64,000 bases of DNA from Stenotrophomonas maltophilia (GCF_004684085.1 NZ_SRHZ01000029.1:124001-188000); one strand, 5' to 3'; shown: positions 37,146 to 48,817, counted from the first letter of the stretch. A program made the numbers and translations. Notes: generated by a model from the sequence alone, not told the origin.

Positions 37146-37451
37146 TCAGCCGCGCGGAAGCACGATCTGGCGCTGTTCCCTGCTCGGGCGGTACAGCACG
37201 GCGACGTGGCCGATGCGCTGCACCAGCGCGCTCTCGGTGGCGGCGACGATCTCACCGATCATCACGTCACGGGCGTCACGGTCCTCAGCAGCGACCTTCA
37301 CCTTGACCAGTTCGTGGCGCTCCAGCACTTCGTTCAGCTCAGCAATGAAGGCCGGGGTCACGCCCTTGCCGCCGGTCTGCAGCAGCGCCTTCAGGTCGTG
37401 GGCTTGGCCGCGCAGGAAACGGGTCTGGGAAGCGGTCAGGGCGATGGACAT
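37146..37451 (-). CDS. yhbY: ribosome assembly RNA-binding protein YhbY
   Basis: A 101-residue CRM/KH-like RNA-binding protein associated with the large ribosomal subunit. LTASQTRFLRGQAHDLKALL, a GGKGVT loop and GHVAVLYRPS are typical. It is divergent from rlmE, the same neighbourhood as in E. coli. Confidence 0.92.
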   Translation of the reverse strand: MSIALTASQTRFLRGQAHDLKALLQTGGKGVTPAFIAELNEVLERHELVKVKVAAEDRDARDVMIGEIVAATESALVQRIGHVAVLYRPSREQRQIVLPRG

Positions 37452-37516
37452 GCAGGAAAACACGGTTGAATGGGGCGATCAGGGTATCATGAGGACCCCA
37501 TCAGCCCCTATTTTCA

Positions 37517-38149
37517 ATGGCTACCCGCAGCAAAAGCAGCCAGCGCTGGCTCAAGGAACACTTCTCCGACCCCTTCGTGAAGAAGGCGCAGGCCGAAGGC
37601 ATGCGCTCACGCGCCGCCTACAAGCTTGAAGAGCTGCTCGAACGTGACCGGCTGCTGAAGCCGCATATGGTCGTGGTCGACCTTGGCGCGGCCCCCGGCG
37701 GTTGGTCTCAGCAGGTACGGAGACAGATCGGCGATACCGGCCGCGTGCTGGCCCTGGACATTCTGGACATGCCGCCGCTGGCTGGCGTGGAGTTCCTTCA
37801 TGGTGACTTCAGGGAAGAAGCCGTTCTATCGCAGTTTGAAGCCATGCTCGGGGATCAGCCGGTAGACCTTGTGCTGTCGGACATGGCCCCCAATAAGAGT
37901 GGGGTAGGCGCGGTCGACCAGCCGCGGATGATGCACCTGGCGGAGCTGGCACTGGATTTTGCCGACAACCACCTGAAGACCGGTGGGGCATTCCTGATCA
38001 AGCTGTTCCAGGGTGAAGGCTTTGACGACTACGTGCGCGACATGCGCCGCCGGTACGACAAGGTCTCCATCCGCAAGCCGGAAGCGTCGCGCAAGCGCTC
38101 TCCCGAGGTGTATGCCTTGGGTCAGGGAAAACGCGCCCACATGAAGTAA
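37517..38149 (+). CDS. rlmE: 23S rRNA 2'-O-ribose U2552 methyltransferase
   Basis: A 210-residue FtsJ/RlmE that methylates U2552 of 23S rRNA in the 50S subunit. The SAM motif [43 protein letters not shown] and the catalytic K-D-K-E set (K near [10 protein letters not shown] in SDMAPN, K in FLIKLFQG) are present. It precedes ftsH as in E. coli. Confidence 0.96.
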   Translation: MATRSKSSQRWLKEHFSDPFVKKAQAEGMRSRAAYKLEELLERDRLLKPHMVVVDLGAAPGGWSQQVRRQIGDTGRVLALDILDMPPLAGVEFLHGDFREEAVLSQFEAMLGDQPVDLVLSDMAPNKSGVGAVDQPRMMHLAELALDFADNHLKTGGAFLIKLFQGEGFDDYVRDMRRRYDKVSIRKPEASRKRSPEVYALGQGKRAHMK

Positions 38150-38218
38150 GCTCGCAACGTACGCAAGTTCGACCCCAACGCAACGCCAGCACTAAGAGGA
38201 ACACCGGAGCCAATGAGG

Positions 38219-40153
<1,935 letters not shown>

Positions 40154-40176
40154 CGGCCTGCTGCACGTGATACCAG

Positions 40177-40206
40177 ACGAGGCCGGGGCAACCCGGCTTC
40201 GTCGTT
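40177..40206 (+). terminator. terminator after ftsH
   Basis: Stem ACGAGGCCGGG / CCCGGCTTCGT with one G-T pair and a short loop, followed by CGTTTC. Confidence 0.75.
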
Positions 40207-40259
40207 TCTGGGCCACCGGCCCATCCATCCCGAAGAACCGATCTGACGCTGGAGCCTGC

Positions 40260-40445
40260 ATGTCCACCCCGAAGCCCGAACCGATTTCCCACACCGCCGA
40301 AATGGTCATCGCCACCGTGGTCGGCGTGGGCGTAGGCCTTGGCGCAGACAACCTGTTGCTGGGCTGCGTGGTGGGTATCGGGGTCGGCATCGTGCTGAGC
40401 ATCGCCAAGACCCTGTACGTGGACCGCAAGCGCCGCCGCCGTTGA
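40260..40445 (+). CDS. small glycine-rich membrane protein
   Basis: A 61-residue protein, mostly two close hydrophobic glycine-rich segments (about 15-30 and 33-50, VVGVGVGLGADNLLLGC and GIGVGIVLSIAKTL) with a basic end DRKRRRR. Positive-inside suggests a cytoplasmic C terminus. Function unknown. The start is an ATG at 40260; it lies 106 bases after ftsH beyond a terminator. Confidence 0.65.
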   Translation: MSTPKPEPISHTAEMVIATVVGVGVGLGADNLLLGCVVGIGVGIVLSIAKTLYVDRKRRRR

Positions 40446-40469
40446 GGGGGTGTCGGCAGGGCTGCGCCC

Positions 40470-40638
40470 CACCTCTGACAGATTCCGGCAGCTGTTGGTA
40501 GGTGCCGACCTTGGTCGACGCGGTAGATCCACGCCATGCGTGGATGAATCTCCATCGAAATCGAATATTTCGAGAATTGAACGAAGAGCATCCACGCATG
40601 GCGTGGATCTACTCGATCGCGGAAATCTGTCAGAGGTG
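40470..40638. repeat. large inverted repeat enclosing an SMAG pair
   Basis: Arms of 18-19 bases, CACCTCTGACAGATTCCG (40470-40487) and its complement with one extra A (40620-40638), flank facing SMAG units at 40523-40545 (forward) and 40590-40612 (reverse). The right arm runs into element B. Confidence 0.75.
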
Positions 40639-40804
40639 AGGCGGTGTCGGATTGCGGGGTGTCAGCCGCATGGATGCGGCTGCCAAGCCTACAAGGACGT
40701 ACTTGCGGCGTCCCCGCAATCCGGCACCGCCTCGCCCAACCACGGAATCTCGCCTTTGCTTTGGCTTTTGATCTGGTCTCTGCGGGTGCAGGGCGCCGCC
40801 CTGC
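40635..40804 (+). repeat. multi-hairpin intergenic element, copy B
   Basis: 25-base arms at 40635-40659 and 40712-40736 pair with two changes that would be G-U in RNA. An inner hairpin AGCCGCA-TGGA-TGCGGCT lies near 40664-40681. The tail CTCTGCGGGTGC plus stem GCAGGGC/GCCCTGC (40788-40804) matches copies at 20009-20037 and 12693-12732. It ends 40 bases before folP. Confidence 0.75.
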
Positions 40805-40843
40805 CGAACTAAACTACCCGCCGTTGTCCCTGCAGGATTGCCC

Positions 40844-41740
40844 ATGTTCGATACCTCGCCCCAGCTCGATTGCGCCGGCCGCATCCTGCGCCTCGACCGT
40901 GCCCGGGTCATGGGCATCGTCAACGTCACCCCGGATTCGTTTTCCGATGGCGGCGCGCACGACACCACCGAGGCCGCGGTCGCACATGGCCTCAAACTGG
41001 TCGAGGAAGGCGCAGACCTGCTCGATATCGGTGGCGAATCGACCCGCCCGGGCGCTGCGCCCGTATCGGTCGAGGAGGAACTGCGCCGGGTGATTCCGGT
41101 GATCGAGCAGCTGGCCGCTCGTACCCAGGTGCCGATCAGCATCGACACCTTCAAGCCCGAGGTGATGCGCGCGGCGGTGCCGGCCGGCGCCGGCATGATC
41201 AACGACATCTTCGGCCTGCGTCAGGAAGGTGCGCTTGAGGCCGCCGCTGAAAGTGGAGTGCCGGTGGTGCTGATGCATATGCAGGGCGAGCCGGGCCACA
41301 TGCAGGCCGATCCACACTACGACGACGTGGTGGCCGAGGTGCATGGCTTCCTGGTGCAGCGCCTGTTCGCCGCAGAGATGGCCGGCATCGCGAAGAAGAA
41401 TCTGCTGATTGATCTCGGTTTCGGCTTCGGCAAGAGCACCGCCCACAACATGACCCTGCTGGCGCGCTCGGAGCGTTTCCTGGAGCTGGGCGTGCCGATG
41501 CTGGCCGGCCTGTCGCGCAAACGCAGCCTGGGCGAACTGACCGGCCGCGACATGCCGTCCGAACGGGTGGCGGCGTCCGTGGCCGCGCATCTGATCGCGG
41601 TCCAGCGTGGCGCGCGCATCGTGCGCGTGCATGACGTGGGCGCCACCGTCGATGCGCTGAAGATCTGGCAGGCGGTCGAAGCGGTGCCGACGCCGCGCGC
41701 CGACGCGACGCCGACGATCCGCTGGCCGGACGAAGACTGA
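40844..41740 (+). CDS. folP: dihydropteroate synthase
   Basis: A 298-residue TIM-barrel enzyme of folate synthesis, joining p-aminobenzoate to the pterin pyrophosphate; the sulfonamide target. Signatures: [15 protein letters not shown] near residues 24-38, [30 protein letters not shown] and [11 protein letters not shown]. It overlaps miaA (TGATG). The ftsH-folP neighbourhood is conserved, though here a repeat-rich gap splits them. Confidence 0.96.
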   Translation: MFDTSPQLDCAGRILRLDRARVMGIVNVTPDSFSDGGAHDTTEAAVAHGLKLVEEGADLLDIGGESTRPGAAPVSVEEELRRVIPVIEQLAARTQVPISIDTFKPEVMRAAVPAGAGMINDIFGLRQEGALEAAAESGVPVVLMHMQGEPGHMQADPHYDDVVAEVHGFLVQRLFAAEMAGIAKKNLLIDLGFGFGKSTAHNMTLLARSERFLELGVPMLAGLSRKRSLGELTGRDMPSERVAASVAAHLIAVQRGARIVRVHDVGATVDALKIWQAVEAVPTPRADATPTIRWPDED

Positions 41741-42693
41741 TGGGCATTGACCGGCGGCCACTGGCGATCGCCGTGATGGGGCCGACCGCCAGTGGCAAGA
41801 CCGCCACCGCGATCGCCCTGGCGCAGCAGCTGGATGGCGAAATCGTCAGCGTCGATTCGGCGCTGGTGTATCGCCATCTGGACATTGGCTCGGCCAAGCC
41901 CGATGCGGCCGAGCGCGCGCAGGCACCCCATCATCTGCTGGACCTGCGTGACCCGTGGCAGACCTATTCGGCGGCCGAATTCGCCGCCGATGCGGGGCGA
42001 GTCGTCGCGGACATCGTGGCGCGCGGTAAAACGCCGATCCTGGCCGGTGGCACCGGCCTGTATTTCCGGGCGCTGCTGCAGGGCCTGTCGCCGATGCCGG
42101 AGGCCGATCCGGCGACGCGCGAAACGCTCAGTGCCGAAGCGGCCGAACGTGGCTGGACCGCCTTGCACGCTGAGCTGGCCAAGGTCGATCCAGTCGCGGC
42201 CGCACGCATCCATGCCACCGACCCGCAGCGCATCCAGCGTGCACTGGAGGTCTACCGCCTGACCGGTATCCCGATCAGCGAGTGGCAGCGGCGGCCCGGC
42301 GTGGCGCGGTTGCCGGTGCGCAGCCTCAAGCTGATCCTGGCCCCGCGTGACCGCGCGGTGCTGCACCAGCGCATCGAGGCGCGCCTGGACGTCATGCTGG
42401 CGCAGGGCTTTCTTGACGAGGTGCAGGCATTGCGTGCGATGCCCGAAATGGCCGCCGTGGAAGCGCCGCTGGACCTGCCGGCGGTGCGCGCGGTCGGCTA
42501 TCGCCAGGCCTGGGAATACCTGGACGGGGAGGGTGATGCCGCCCGTTTCCGTGACAAGGCGATCTTCGCCACCCGCCAGTTGGCCAAGCGCCAGCTGACC
42601 TGGCTGCGCGGCGAGCTTGATGCGCGCTGGTTCGACCCCCATATGGATCAGGAGCGCCTGGCCCGCGCGGTGTCGACCTTCGTTGCACGCTGA
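41740..42693 (+). CDS. miaA: tRNA dimethylallyltransferase
   Basis: A 317-residue enzyme that adds the dimethylallyl group from DMAPP to A37 of tRNAs reading UNN codons. The P-loop [15 protein letters not shown] is near residues 11-25; [28 protein letters not shown] and [14 protein letters not shown] follow. It precedes hfq by 96 bases, the common gamma order. Confidence 0.97.
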   Translation: MGIDRRPLAIAVMGPTASGKTATAIALAQQLDGEIVSVDSALVYRHLDIGSAKPDAAERAQAPHHLLDLRDPWQTYSAAEFAADAGRVVADIVARGKTPILAGGTGLYFRALLQGLSPMPEADPATRETLSAEAAERGWTALHAELAKVDPVAAARIHATDPQRIQRALEVYRLTGIPISEWQRRPGVARLPVRSLKLILAPRDRAVLHQRIEARLDVMLAQGFLDEVQALRAMPEMAAVEAPLDLPAVRAVGYRQAWEYLDGEGDAARFRDKAIFATRQLAKRQLTWLRGELDARWFDPHMDQERLARAVSTFVAR

Positions 42694-42789
42694 ACCCCCG
42701 CCAGCCGTGTAACATCATCGGTCGGTGGGCGGCTCGGGGGCCGCGGCAACCGCCGGCAACCCAATAAGAACAATAATCAGGAGTGTGCA

Positions 42790-43065
42790 ATGTCCAAGGG
42801 ACAATCGCTGCAGGATCCTTTCTTGAACGCACTGCGGCGCGAACGCGTGCCGGTTTCGGTGTATCTGGTAAACGGCATCAAGCTGCAGGGCACGATCGAG
42901 TCGTTCGACCAGTTCGTGGTCCTGCTGCGCAATACGGTCAGTCAGATGGTCTACAAGCACGCCATTTCCACGGTGGTGCCGGCCCGCAATGTGAAGGTGG
43001 GCCCGGGCGGTGGATATGTGCAGTCGGGTGAAGGTGGTCAGGCAGGTGATGAAGCAGACGAGTAA
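42790..43065 (+). CDS. hfq: RNA chaperone Hfq
   Basis: A 91-residue Hfq, the hexameric Sm-like chaperone for small RNA-mRNA pairing. Sm1 ([20 protein letters not shown]) and Sm2 ([10 protein letters not shown]) are intact, with Gln8, Phe42-region [10 protein letters not shown] and the rim RRER present. The C-terminal tail is short, Gly-rich and acidic. AGGAG lies before the ATG. Confidence 0.97.
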   Translation: MSKGQSLQDPFLNALRRERVPVSVYLVNGIKLQGTIESFDQFVVLLRNTVSQMVYKHAISTVVPARNVKVGPGGGYVQSGEGGQAGDEADE

Positions 43066-43079
43066 GACCGGAGCGGTGA

Positions 43080-44390
43080 ATGTTTGACCGCTCGAAAAAG
43101 GGCGAACACGCCCTGTTGATCCAGCCGCACTTCGGCAAGCTGGAAGACGATGTGCTGGAAGAATTCGGCGATCTGGCCCGCTCTGCCGGGGCCAGCATTG
43201 CTGCCACCATCACTGCGCGCCTGGATCGCCCCAATCCCTCGACCCTGATCGGCAGCGGAAAGCTGGATGAGATCAAGGCAGCGGCCGATGCCAGCGGTGC
43301 CGACCTGATCCTGGTCAACCATGCGTTGAGCCCGGGCCAGGAACGCAATCTGGAACGCTTCCTGGAGCGTCGGGTGATCGACCGTACCGGTCTGATCCTG
43401 GATATCTTCGCCCAGCGAGCGCGTAGCCATGAAGGCAAGCTGCAGGTCGAACTGGCCCAGTTGCGCCATATGGCGACGCGGCTGGTGCGCGGCTGGACCC
43501 ATCTGGAGCGCCAGCGCGGTGGTTCGATCGGTCTGCGCGGCCCGGGTGAAACCCAGCTGGAAACCGACCGCCGCCTGCTGCAGAAGCGGGTCGAGCAGCT
43601 GCAGAAGCGACTGGAAAAGGTCGAGGTGCAGCGCACCCAGATGCGCCGTGCGCGTGTGCGCAGCGAACTGCCGCGCGTGGCCCTGGTCGGCTACACCAAT
43701 GCGGGCAAATCAACGTTGTTCAACGCGATGACCGGCGCTGAGGCCTATGCCGCCGATCAGCTGTTCGCCACGCTGGACCCGACCGTGCGCCGCATTGCCG
43801 TGCCCGGTGGCAACGTGGTGCTGGCTGACACGGTCGGTTTTGTTCGCGACCTGCCGCATGACCTGGTGGCCGCGTTCCGCTCGACCCTGTCTGAAGCGCG
43901 CGAAGCGGATTTCCTGCTGCACCTTGTCGATGCTGCCGATCCGCATCGCGAGGAGCGCATCGCCCAGGTGGACGAAGTGCTGACAGCCGTCGGTGCTGGC
44001 GACCTGCCGCAACTGCTGGTGTTCAACAAGATCGACCGCATCGAGGGTGCCGAAGTGCGCCACGATGGCCAGGACGGCGTGCCGGATGAATCTCGGCGTG
44101 AGCGGGTGTGGATTTCCGCACGCGACGGGCAGGGCATCGAGCTGTTGCAGGCCGTGCTCGGCAAACGCCTGGGGCTGCAGCATGTCACCGGCGAACTACG
44201 CCTGCCGCCGGATGCGGGGCGCCTGCGCGCGCGCCTGCACCAGCTGGAGGTGATCCGCAGCGAGCAGGCCGATGAAGACGGCTGGCTGCTGCAGGTCGAC
44301 CTGCCGATTGCCGAAGCCGAAAAGCTGGCCGCCAGTGCCGACGGCGCGCCGATCCGGGCGCTGCTGCCGGAAAAGCTGCCGGAGTGGTGA
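43080..44390 (+). CDS. hflX: GTPase HflX
   Basis: A 436-residue ribosome-binding GTPase that splits stalled 70S ribosomes. An N-terminal HflX domain (about 1-195) with GSGKLDEIKAAADASGAD leads into the G domain: G1 GYTNAGKST near 207, G3 DTVGF, G4 NKID. It follows hfq by 14 bases. hflK and hflC, next in many relatives, are not here. Confidence 0.96.
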   Translation: MFDRSKKGEHALLIQPHFGKLEDDVLEEFGDLARSAGASIAATITARLDRPNPSTLIGSGKLDEIKAAADASGADLILVNHALSPGQERNLERFLERRVIDRTGLILDIFAQRARSHEGKLQVELAQLRHMATRLVRGWTHLERQRGGSIGLRGPGETQLETDRRLLQKRVEQLQKRLEKVEVQRTQMRRARVRSELPRVALVGYTNAGKSTLFNAMTGAEAYAADQLFATLDPTVRRIAVPGGNVVLADTVGFVRDLPHDLVAAFRSTLSEAREADFLLHLVDAADPHREERIAQVDEVLTAVGAGDLPQLLVFNKIDRIEGAEVRHDGQDGVPDESRRERVWISARDGQGIELLQAVLGKRLGLQHVTGELRLPPDAGRLRARLHQLEVIRSEQADEDGWLLQVDLPIAEAEKLAASADGAPIRALLPEKLPEW

Positions 44391-44421
44391 GGTCGCGCCG
44401 GGTCATGCCCTGCCCGGCAAG

Positions 44422-44444
44422 GTAGTGCCGGCCGCTGGCCGGCA
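44422..44444 (+). repeat. SMAG unit after hflX
   Basis: GTAGTGCCGGCC-GCT-GGCCGGCA, 30 bases past the hflX stop. Confidence 0.8.
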
Positions 44445-44522
44445 GCTGCTACGTCGTGGCGCGCGACATCCAACTGTCATCTGCGGTACAACGTGCAGGT
44501 TCTTCACCCCACGATCATGCCG

Positions 44523-45017
44523 ATGTCCACTCCTACCGACGCCGATCTCAATGCCCAGTCCGCCGCGCTCGGGCAGCGCCTGCAGCAGGCCTCGCTGCAG
44601 CTGGTGACCGCCGAAAGCTGCAGTGGCGGCTGGATCGCCAAGTGCATGACCGACATCGCCGGTTCCTCGGCGTTCTTCGACTGCGGCATGGTCGTCTACA
44701 GCTACGAAGCCAAGCAGCGCCTGCTCGGCGTGCGCGCGCAGACCCTGGAGCAGTTCGGCGCGGTCAGCCGCGAAACCGTGCTGGAAATGGTGTCCGGTGC
44801 GCTGGTCAATTCCGGCGCCGGCATCGCCGTGGCGGTGACCGGTATCGCCGGCCCCGGTGGCGGCAGCCCGGACAAGCCGGTTGGCAGCGTCTGGATCGGC
44901 TGGAAGCGCCGGGGCGGCTACGCCCGCGCCGAGCTGTTCCAGTTCGATGGCGACCGCGAAACCATCCGCCGGCAAACCGTGGCGGCAGCATTGCGCGGTA
45001 TCGACGCCCAGCTGTGA
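44523..45017 (+). CDS. pncC: CinA-family nicotinamide-nucleotide amidohydrolase PncC
   Basis: A 164-residue protein equal to the CinA C-terminal domain, deamidating NMN to NaMN. LVTAESCSGGWIAKCMTDIAGSS (in parts), YSYEAKQRLLGV, AVTGIAGPGGGSPDKPVG and the RR-Q-T end are visible. The start MSTPTDAD at 44523 is preferred; ATG 44517 and GTG 44493 are alternatives. pncC lies upstream of recA in E. coli; here two genes sit between. Confidence 0.92.
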   Translation: MSTPTDADLNAQSAALGQRLQQASLQLVTAESCSGGWIAKCMTDIAGSSAFFDCGMVVYSYEAKQRLLGVRAQTLEQFGAVSRETVLEMVSGALVNSGAGIAVAVTGIAGPGGGSPDKPVGSVWIGWKRRGGYARAELFQFDGDRETIRRQTVAAALRGIDAQL

Positions 45018-45048
45018 CATGCTGCTCCGGTAATTGTCCGGAGCACGC

Positions 45049-46734
45049 ATGATGTGGGAAACGCTGGGCACCGTCCGTGACCTGGGCCGACTGCAGGAAA
45101 TCGCCGTCGTCCTGATCCGCTATGGCTTCGGCGACGTGGTGCGGCGCATTGGCCTGGCCAGCACATTGGAGCGGGCAGGGCGCCTTCTGCATTGGAACGA
45201 GGAGCGGCAGGAACTGCTGCGGATGACCGCGCCGGTGCGTGTGCGCAGCGCGATGCAGGATCTCGGCCCGACCTTCGTCAAGCTCGGCCAGGTACTTGCG
45301 ACCCGCGTTGATCTGCTGCCGCCGGAATGGATCGCCGAGCTCTCTGAGCTGCAGAATGCGGTGCCGGCGCTGCCATACGCGGATATCCGCGAGCAGCTCG
45401 AAGCCGATCTTGGTGCGTCTCCGCAGGACGTGTTCGCTTTCCTCGATGAAACCCCGATGGCCGCCGCCTCGCTGGCGCAGGCCCACCGCGCGCGCCTGCA
45501 TGACGGTCGCGAGGTAGTGCTGAAAGTGCGCCGCCCGGGTATCCGCGATGTGGTCGAGGCCGACCTGCGGCTGCTTGCCCGCCTGGCCGAGATCGTTGAA
45601 GCACGTCTGCCGGACCTGCGTCGCTATCGACCGGCCGAGGTCGTGCAGCAGTTCACCGTATCGCTGCGCCGCGAACTGGACTTCGCCGCTGAATGCCGCA
45701 ATGCCGAGCGCATCGCGCGCAACTTCAAAGGCCGCGACGACATCCTGATTCCGAACGTGCACTGGCAGTGGACCTGCGAGAGCCTGAACGTGCAGGACTT
45801 TGTGGACGGCATTCCTGGCCGTGACCTGGCCGGCGTCGACGCGGCGGGGCTGGACCGGCGCGAACTGGCGCGGCGCGGCGCCGATATCGTGCTGAAGATG
45901 GTGCTGGAGGACGGCAGCTTCCACGCCGATCCGCATCCGGGCAACATCATCTACCTGCGAGACGGCCGCATCGGTGTGATCGATTTCGGCATGGTCGGCG
46001 CGCTGTCCGAAGTGCGTCGCTTCCAGGTCGCGCAGCTGCTGCACGGGCTGGTCGAGCAGGACCCGCAGGGCGTGGCCGACGTGCTGCTGGACTGGGCCGG
46101 CGGGGTGGAAGTGGATGAGAACCGGCTGCAGCACGACATCAGCCAGTTCGTCGATCAGTACCGCGGCGTGCCGCTGAAGGATCTGCGCATCGGCCTGATG
46201 CTGGGCGACATCACCCAGCTGCTGCGCAGCTACAGCCTGACCCTGCCGGCCGACCTCGCGTTGATGATCAAGGCGTTCCTGACCCTGGAAGGCATGGGCC
46301 GGCAGCTGGACCCGGATTTCGACATGGCCAGTGCCGCGCGCCCGTTCCTGGAGCGGGTGGTGCTGCAACGCTATGCGCCCAAGGCGCTGCTGAAGCGGGG
46401 CCGGCGCAGCCTGCTGGGCCTGGTCGACTTCGCTGGCGAACTGCCGCGCGACCTGCGCAAGCTGGTCCAGGCCGCGCGTCGCGGGCGTCTGCAGCTGAAG
46501 GTGGAAACCACGGCGCTGCAGGGCTTCGGCGAACAGGTCAACCGCGCGGCGAATCGACTGGTGATGGGCATCGTTACTGCGGCGCTGATCATCGGCTCGT
46601 CGATCGTGATGCACAGCGTTGGCGGGGTTTCCAGCCGCTGGCTGCTGGCGCTGGGCGTGTGTGGCTTCATCGGCGCCGGCTTCTGCGGCGTGTGGATACT
46701 GTTTTCGATCTGGAGAAGCGGTAAGCACGCCTAG
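45049..46734 (+). CDS. ABC1/UbiB-family atypical kinase
   Basis: A 561-residue protein of the AarF/UbiB family, linked to ubiquinone synthesis as an ATPase. FVKLGQVLATRVDLLPPEW carries the family KxGQ motif, AAASLAQAHRARLHDG the Ala-rich loop, and FHADPHPGNI plus GVIDFGMVG the catalytic and metal-binding parts. Two C-terminal membrane helices (about 508-530 and 535-556) anchor it. It is not beside other ubi genes. Whether it is UbiB itself cannot be told. Confidence 0.88.
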   Translation: MMWETLGTVRDLGRLQEIAVVLIRYGFGDVVRRIGLASTLERAGRLLHWNEERQELLRMTAPVRVRSAMQDLGPTFVKLGQVLATRVDLLPPEWIAELSELQNAVPALPYADIREQLEADLGASPQDVFAFLDETPMAAASLAQAHRARLHDGREVVLKVRRPGIRDVVEADLRLLARLAEIVEARLPDLRRYRPAEVVQQFTVSLRRELDFAAECRNAERIARNFKGRDDILIPNVHWQWTCESLNVQDFVDGIPGRDLAGVDAAGLDRRELARRGADIVLKMVLEDGSFHADPHPGNIIYLRDGRIGVIDFGMVGALSEVRRFQVAQLLHGLVEQDPQGVADVLLDWAGGVEVDENRLQHDISQFVDQYRGVPLKDLRIGLMLGDITQLLRSYSLTLPADLALMIKAFLTLEGMGRQLDPDFDMASAARPFLERVVLQRYAPKALLKRGRRSLLGLVDFAGELPRDLRKLVQAARRGRLQLKVETTALQGFGEQVNRAANRLVMGIVTAALIIGSSIVMHSVGGVSSRWLLALGVCGFIGAGFCGVWILFSIWRSGKHA

Positions 46735-46788
46735 CGCGCTTACCGCAGCGGTTCCCAGCGGGAACCGCGGAATCGCTGCGCGATTCCT

Positions 46789-46812
46789 GTAGAGCCGACC
46801 GCTTGTCGGTGC
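46789..46812 (+). repeat. SMAG unit and hairpins after the UbiB-like gene
   Basis: GTAGAGCCGACC-GCTT-GTCGGTG. Just upstream, CCGCAGCGGTTCCC/GGGAACCGCGG (46743-46769) and GGAATCG/CGATTCC stems could end UbiB transcription. Confidence 0.65.
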
Positions 46813-46918
46813 CTTTGCTCCTGGTGCCAGCCCATGCCCGGCGATGCTTGCCGAGCATGCCTCGGCCCAACAGGCCCGCACCACCCCATGTCGTTTTCGG
46901 CACTTGCAGTCCCGCATG

Positions 46919-46937
46919 TTAGTAGTAATACTACTAA
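46919..46937 (+). promoter_or_regulatory. LexA operator of lexA
   Basis: TTAGTAGTAATACTACTAA is a perfect 19-bp palindrome matching the LexA box known from Xanthomonadaceae (TTAG-N6-TACTA pattern). It ends two bases before the lexA ATG, so repressor binding should block its own gene. Confidence 0.93.
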
Positions 46938-46939
46938 CC

Positions 46940-47575
46940 ATGGACCTGACCGACACCCAGCAGGCGATCCTGCAGTTGATCGCCGAGCGTATCGAGAGCG
47001 AAGGCGCACCGCCGTCGCAGACTGAAATCGCACGCGCATTCGGCTTCAAGGGCGTCCGCGCGGCCCAGTACCACCTGGAAGCCCTAGAGCAGGCCGGTGC
47101 GATCCGTCGCATCCCCGGCCAGGCCCGCGGCATCCGCCTGGTGCAGGCGCCACCCTTGGAGACGCTGGCGGAGCCGGGTCTGCCCGACAGCGTCCTGCGC
47201 CTGCCGGTGCTGGGCCGGGTCGCAGCGGGCCTGCCGATCGGCGCCGACATCGGCTCGGACGATTTCGTGGTGCTGGATCGGGTGTTCTTCTCGCCGGCGC
47301 CGGATTACCTGCTGAAGGTGCAGGGCGATTCGATGATCGACGAGGGCATCTTCGACGGTGACCTGATCGGCGTGCACCGCACCCGCGACGCCCATTCCGG
47401 GCAGATCGTGGTGGCTCGCATCGATGACGAGATCACCGTCAAGCTGCTGAAGATCGCCAAGGACCGGATCCGCCTGCTTCCGCGCAACCCCGATTACAAG
47501 CCGATCGAGGTGCTGCCGGACCAGGACTTCTCGATCGAAGGCCTCTATTGCGGCTTGCTGCGACCCAACCGTTGA
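46940..47575 (+). CDS. lexA: LexA repressor
   Basis: A 211-residue SOS repressor. The wHTH (about 1-70, PSQTEIARAFGFKGVRAAQYH) binds the operator; the C-terminal peptidase S24 domain has the cleavage site VAAGLP (between Ala96 and Gly97) and the dyad Ser131 (GDSMID) and Lys168 (VKLLK), 37 apart as in E. coli. RecA filaments trigger self-cleavage. ATG 46940 is the family start, but no Shine-Dalgarno is seen and the LexA box covers its place, so the mRNA may be leaderless. Confidence 0.96.
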   Translation: MDLTDTQQAILQLIAERIESEGAPPSQTEIARAFGFKGVRAAQYHLEALEQAGAIRRIPGQARGIRLVQAPPLETLAEPGLPDSVLRLPVLGRVAAGLPIGADIGSDDFVVLDRVFFSPAPDYLLKVQGDSMIDEGIFDGDLIGVHRTRDAHSGQIVVARIDDEITVKLLKIAKDRIRLLPRNPDYKPIEVLPDQDFSIEGLYCGLLRPNR

Positions 47576-47779
47576 CCTGTTCCATAGCGCATTACTCCGC
47601 GGTCTTTTGTGGCGATTCTCTGGTTCTACTGAGGTTGGTACGGATGTCCGATAATTCTCTTCAGAGCGCCGGGCAGAATCTCAGCCTGTGCGATACGTCC
47701 GACTTAAAGTGAACCCATGGCAAAGAAGACCCCCAAAGACAGCACCTCCAACGACACGACCTCTGCAAGGACCAATCCG

Positions 47780-48817
47780 ATGGACGAGAACAAGAAGCGC
47801 GCCCTCGCTGCAGCTCTGGGCCAGATCGAAAAGCAGTTCGGCAAGGGTTCGGTGATGCGCATGGGCGACCGTGTGGTCGAACCTGTCGAAGCCATCCCGA
47901 CCGGTTCGCTGATGCTCGACATCGCGCTGGGCATTGGTGGTCTGCCGAAGGGACGTGTCGTTGAAATCTACGGCCCGGAGTCGTCGGGCAAGACCACCCT
48001 GACCCTGCAGGCCATCGCCGAGTGCCAGAAGCTGGGTGGCACCGCCGCCTTCATCGATGCCGAGCATGCGCTCGATCCGATCTACGCTGCCAAGCTGGGC
48101 GTCAACGTGGACGACCTGCTGCTGTCGCAGCCGGATACCGGTGAGCAGGCGCTGGAAATCGCCGATATGCTGGTCCGCTCGGGTTCGGTGGACATCCTGG
48201 TGGTCGACTCGGTCGCCGCACTGACTCCCAAGGCCGAAATCGAAGGCGAAATGGGTGACCAGCTGCCGGGCCTGCAGGCCCGCCTGATGAGCCAGGCGCT
48301 GCGCAAGCTGACCGGCAACATCAAGCGCTCCAACACCCTGGTGGTGTTCATCAACCAGCTGCGCATGAAGATCGGCGTGATGATGCCGGGCCAGAGCCCG
48401 GAAGTGACCACTGGCGGCAATGCGCTGAAGTTCTATGCCTCGGTGCGCCTGGACATCCGCCGTATCGGCGCGATCAAGAAGGGCGACGAGATCATCGGCA
48501 ACCAGACCAAGATCAAGGTGGTCAAGAACAAGCTGGCGCCGCCGTTCAAGCAGGTCATCACCGAGATCCTGTATGGCGAAGGCATCAGCCGCGAAGGCGA
48601 ACTGATCGACATGGGCGTGGATGCCAAGCTGGTTGAGAAGGCCGGCGCCTGGTACAGCTACGGCGAAGAGCGCATCGGTCAGGGCAAGGACAACGCCCGT
48701 GGCTACCTGCGCGACAACCCGACCGTCGCCGCCAAGCTCGAAGCCGAGCTGCGTGAGAAGTTCCAGCCGTCTGAAGCTGCCCGCGAAGAGGGCGACGACG
48801 AAGGCGACGACGAATAA
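47780..48817 (+). CDS. recA: recombinase RecA
   Basis: A 345-residue RecA: strand exchange and SOS coprotease. Walker [10 protein letters not shown] at 65-73, Walker [11 protein letters not shown]2 loop [18 protein letters not shown] (in parts) and an acidic [10 protein letters not shown] tail. The start MDENKKRAL at 47780 is preferred: AAGGA lies 8 bases upstream and homologues begin there. An in-frame ATG at 47717 would add 21 Ser/Thr-rich residues. No LexA box was recognised in the 200 bases upstream. Confidence 0.97.
   Translation: MDENKKRALAAALGQIEKQFGKGSVMRMGDRVVEPVEAIPTGSLMLDIALGIGGLPKGRVVEIYGPESSGKTTLTLQAIAECQKLGGTAAFIDAEHALDPIYAAKLGVNVDDLLLSQPDTGEQALEIADMLVRSGSVDILVVDSVAALTPKAEIEGEMGDQLPGLQARLMSQALRKLTGNIKRSNTLVVFINQLRMKIGVMMPGQSPEVTTGGNALKFYASVRLDIRRIGAIKKGDEIIGNQTKIKVVKNKLAPPFKQVITEILYGEGISREGELIDMGVDAKLVEKAGAWYSYGEERIGQGKDNARGYLRDNPTVAAKLEAELREKFQPSEAAREEGDDEGDDE

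Noticed and set aside
47717-47779. Upstream in-frame ATG as the recA start
   Set aside because: It would add a Ser/Thr-rich stretch absent from RecA proteins, while ATG 47780 has AAGGA and the family N terminus.
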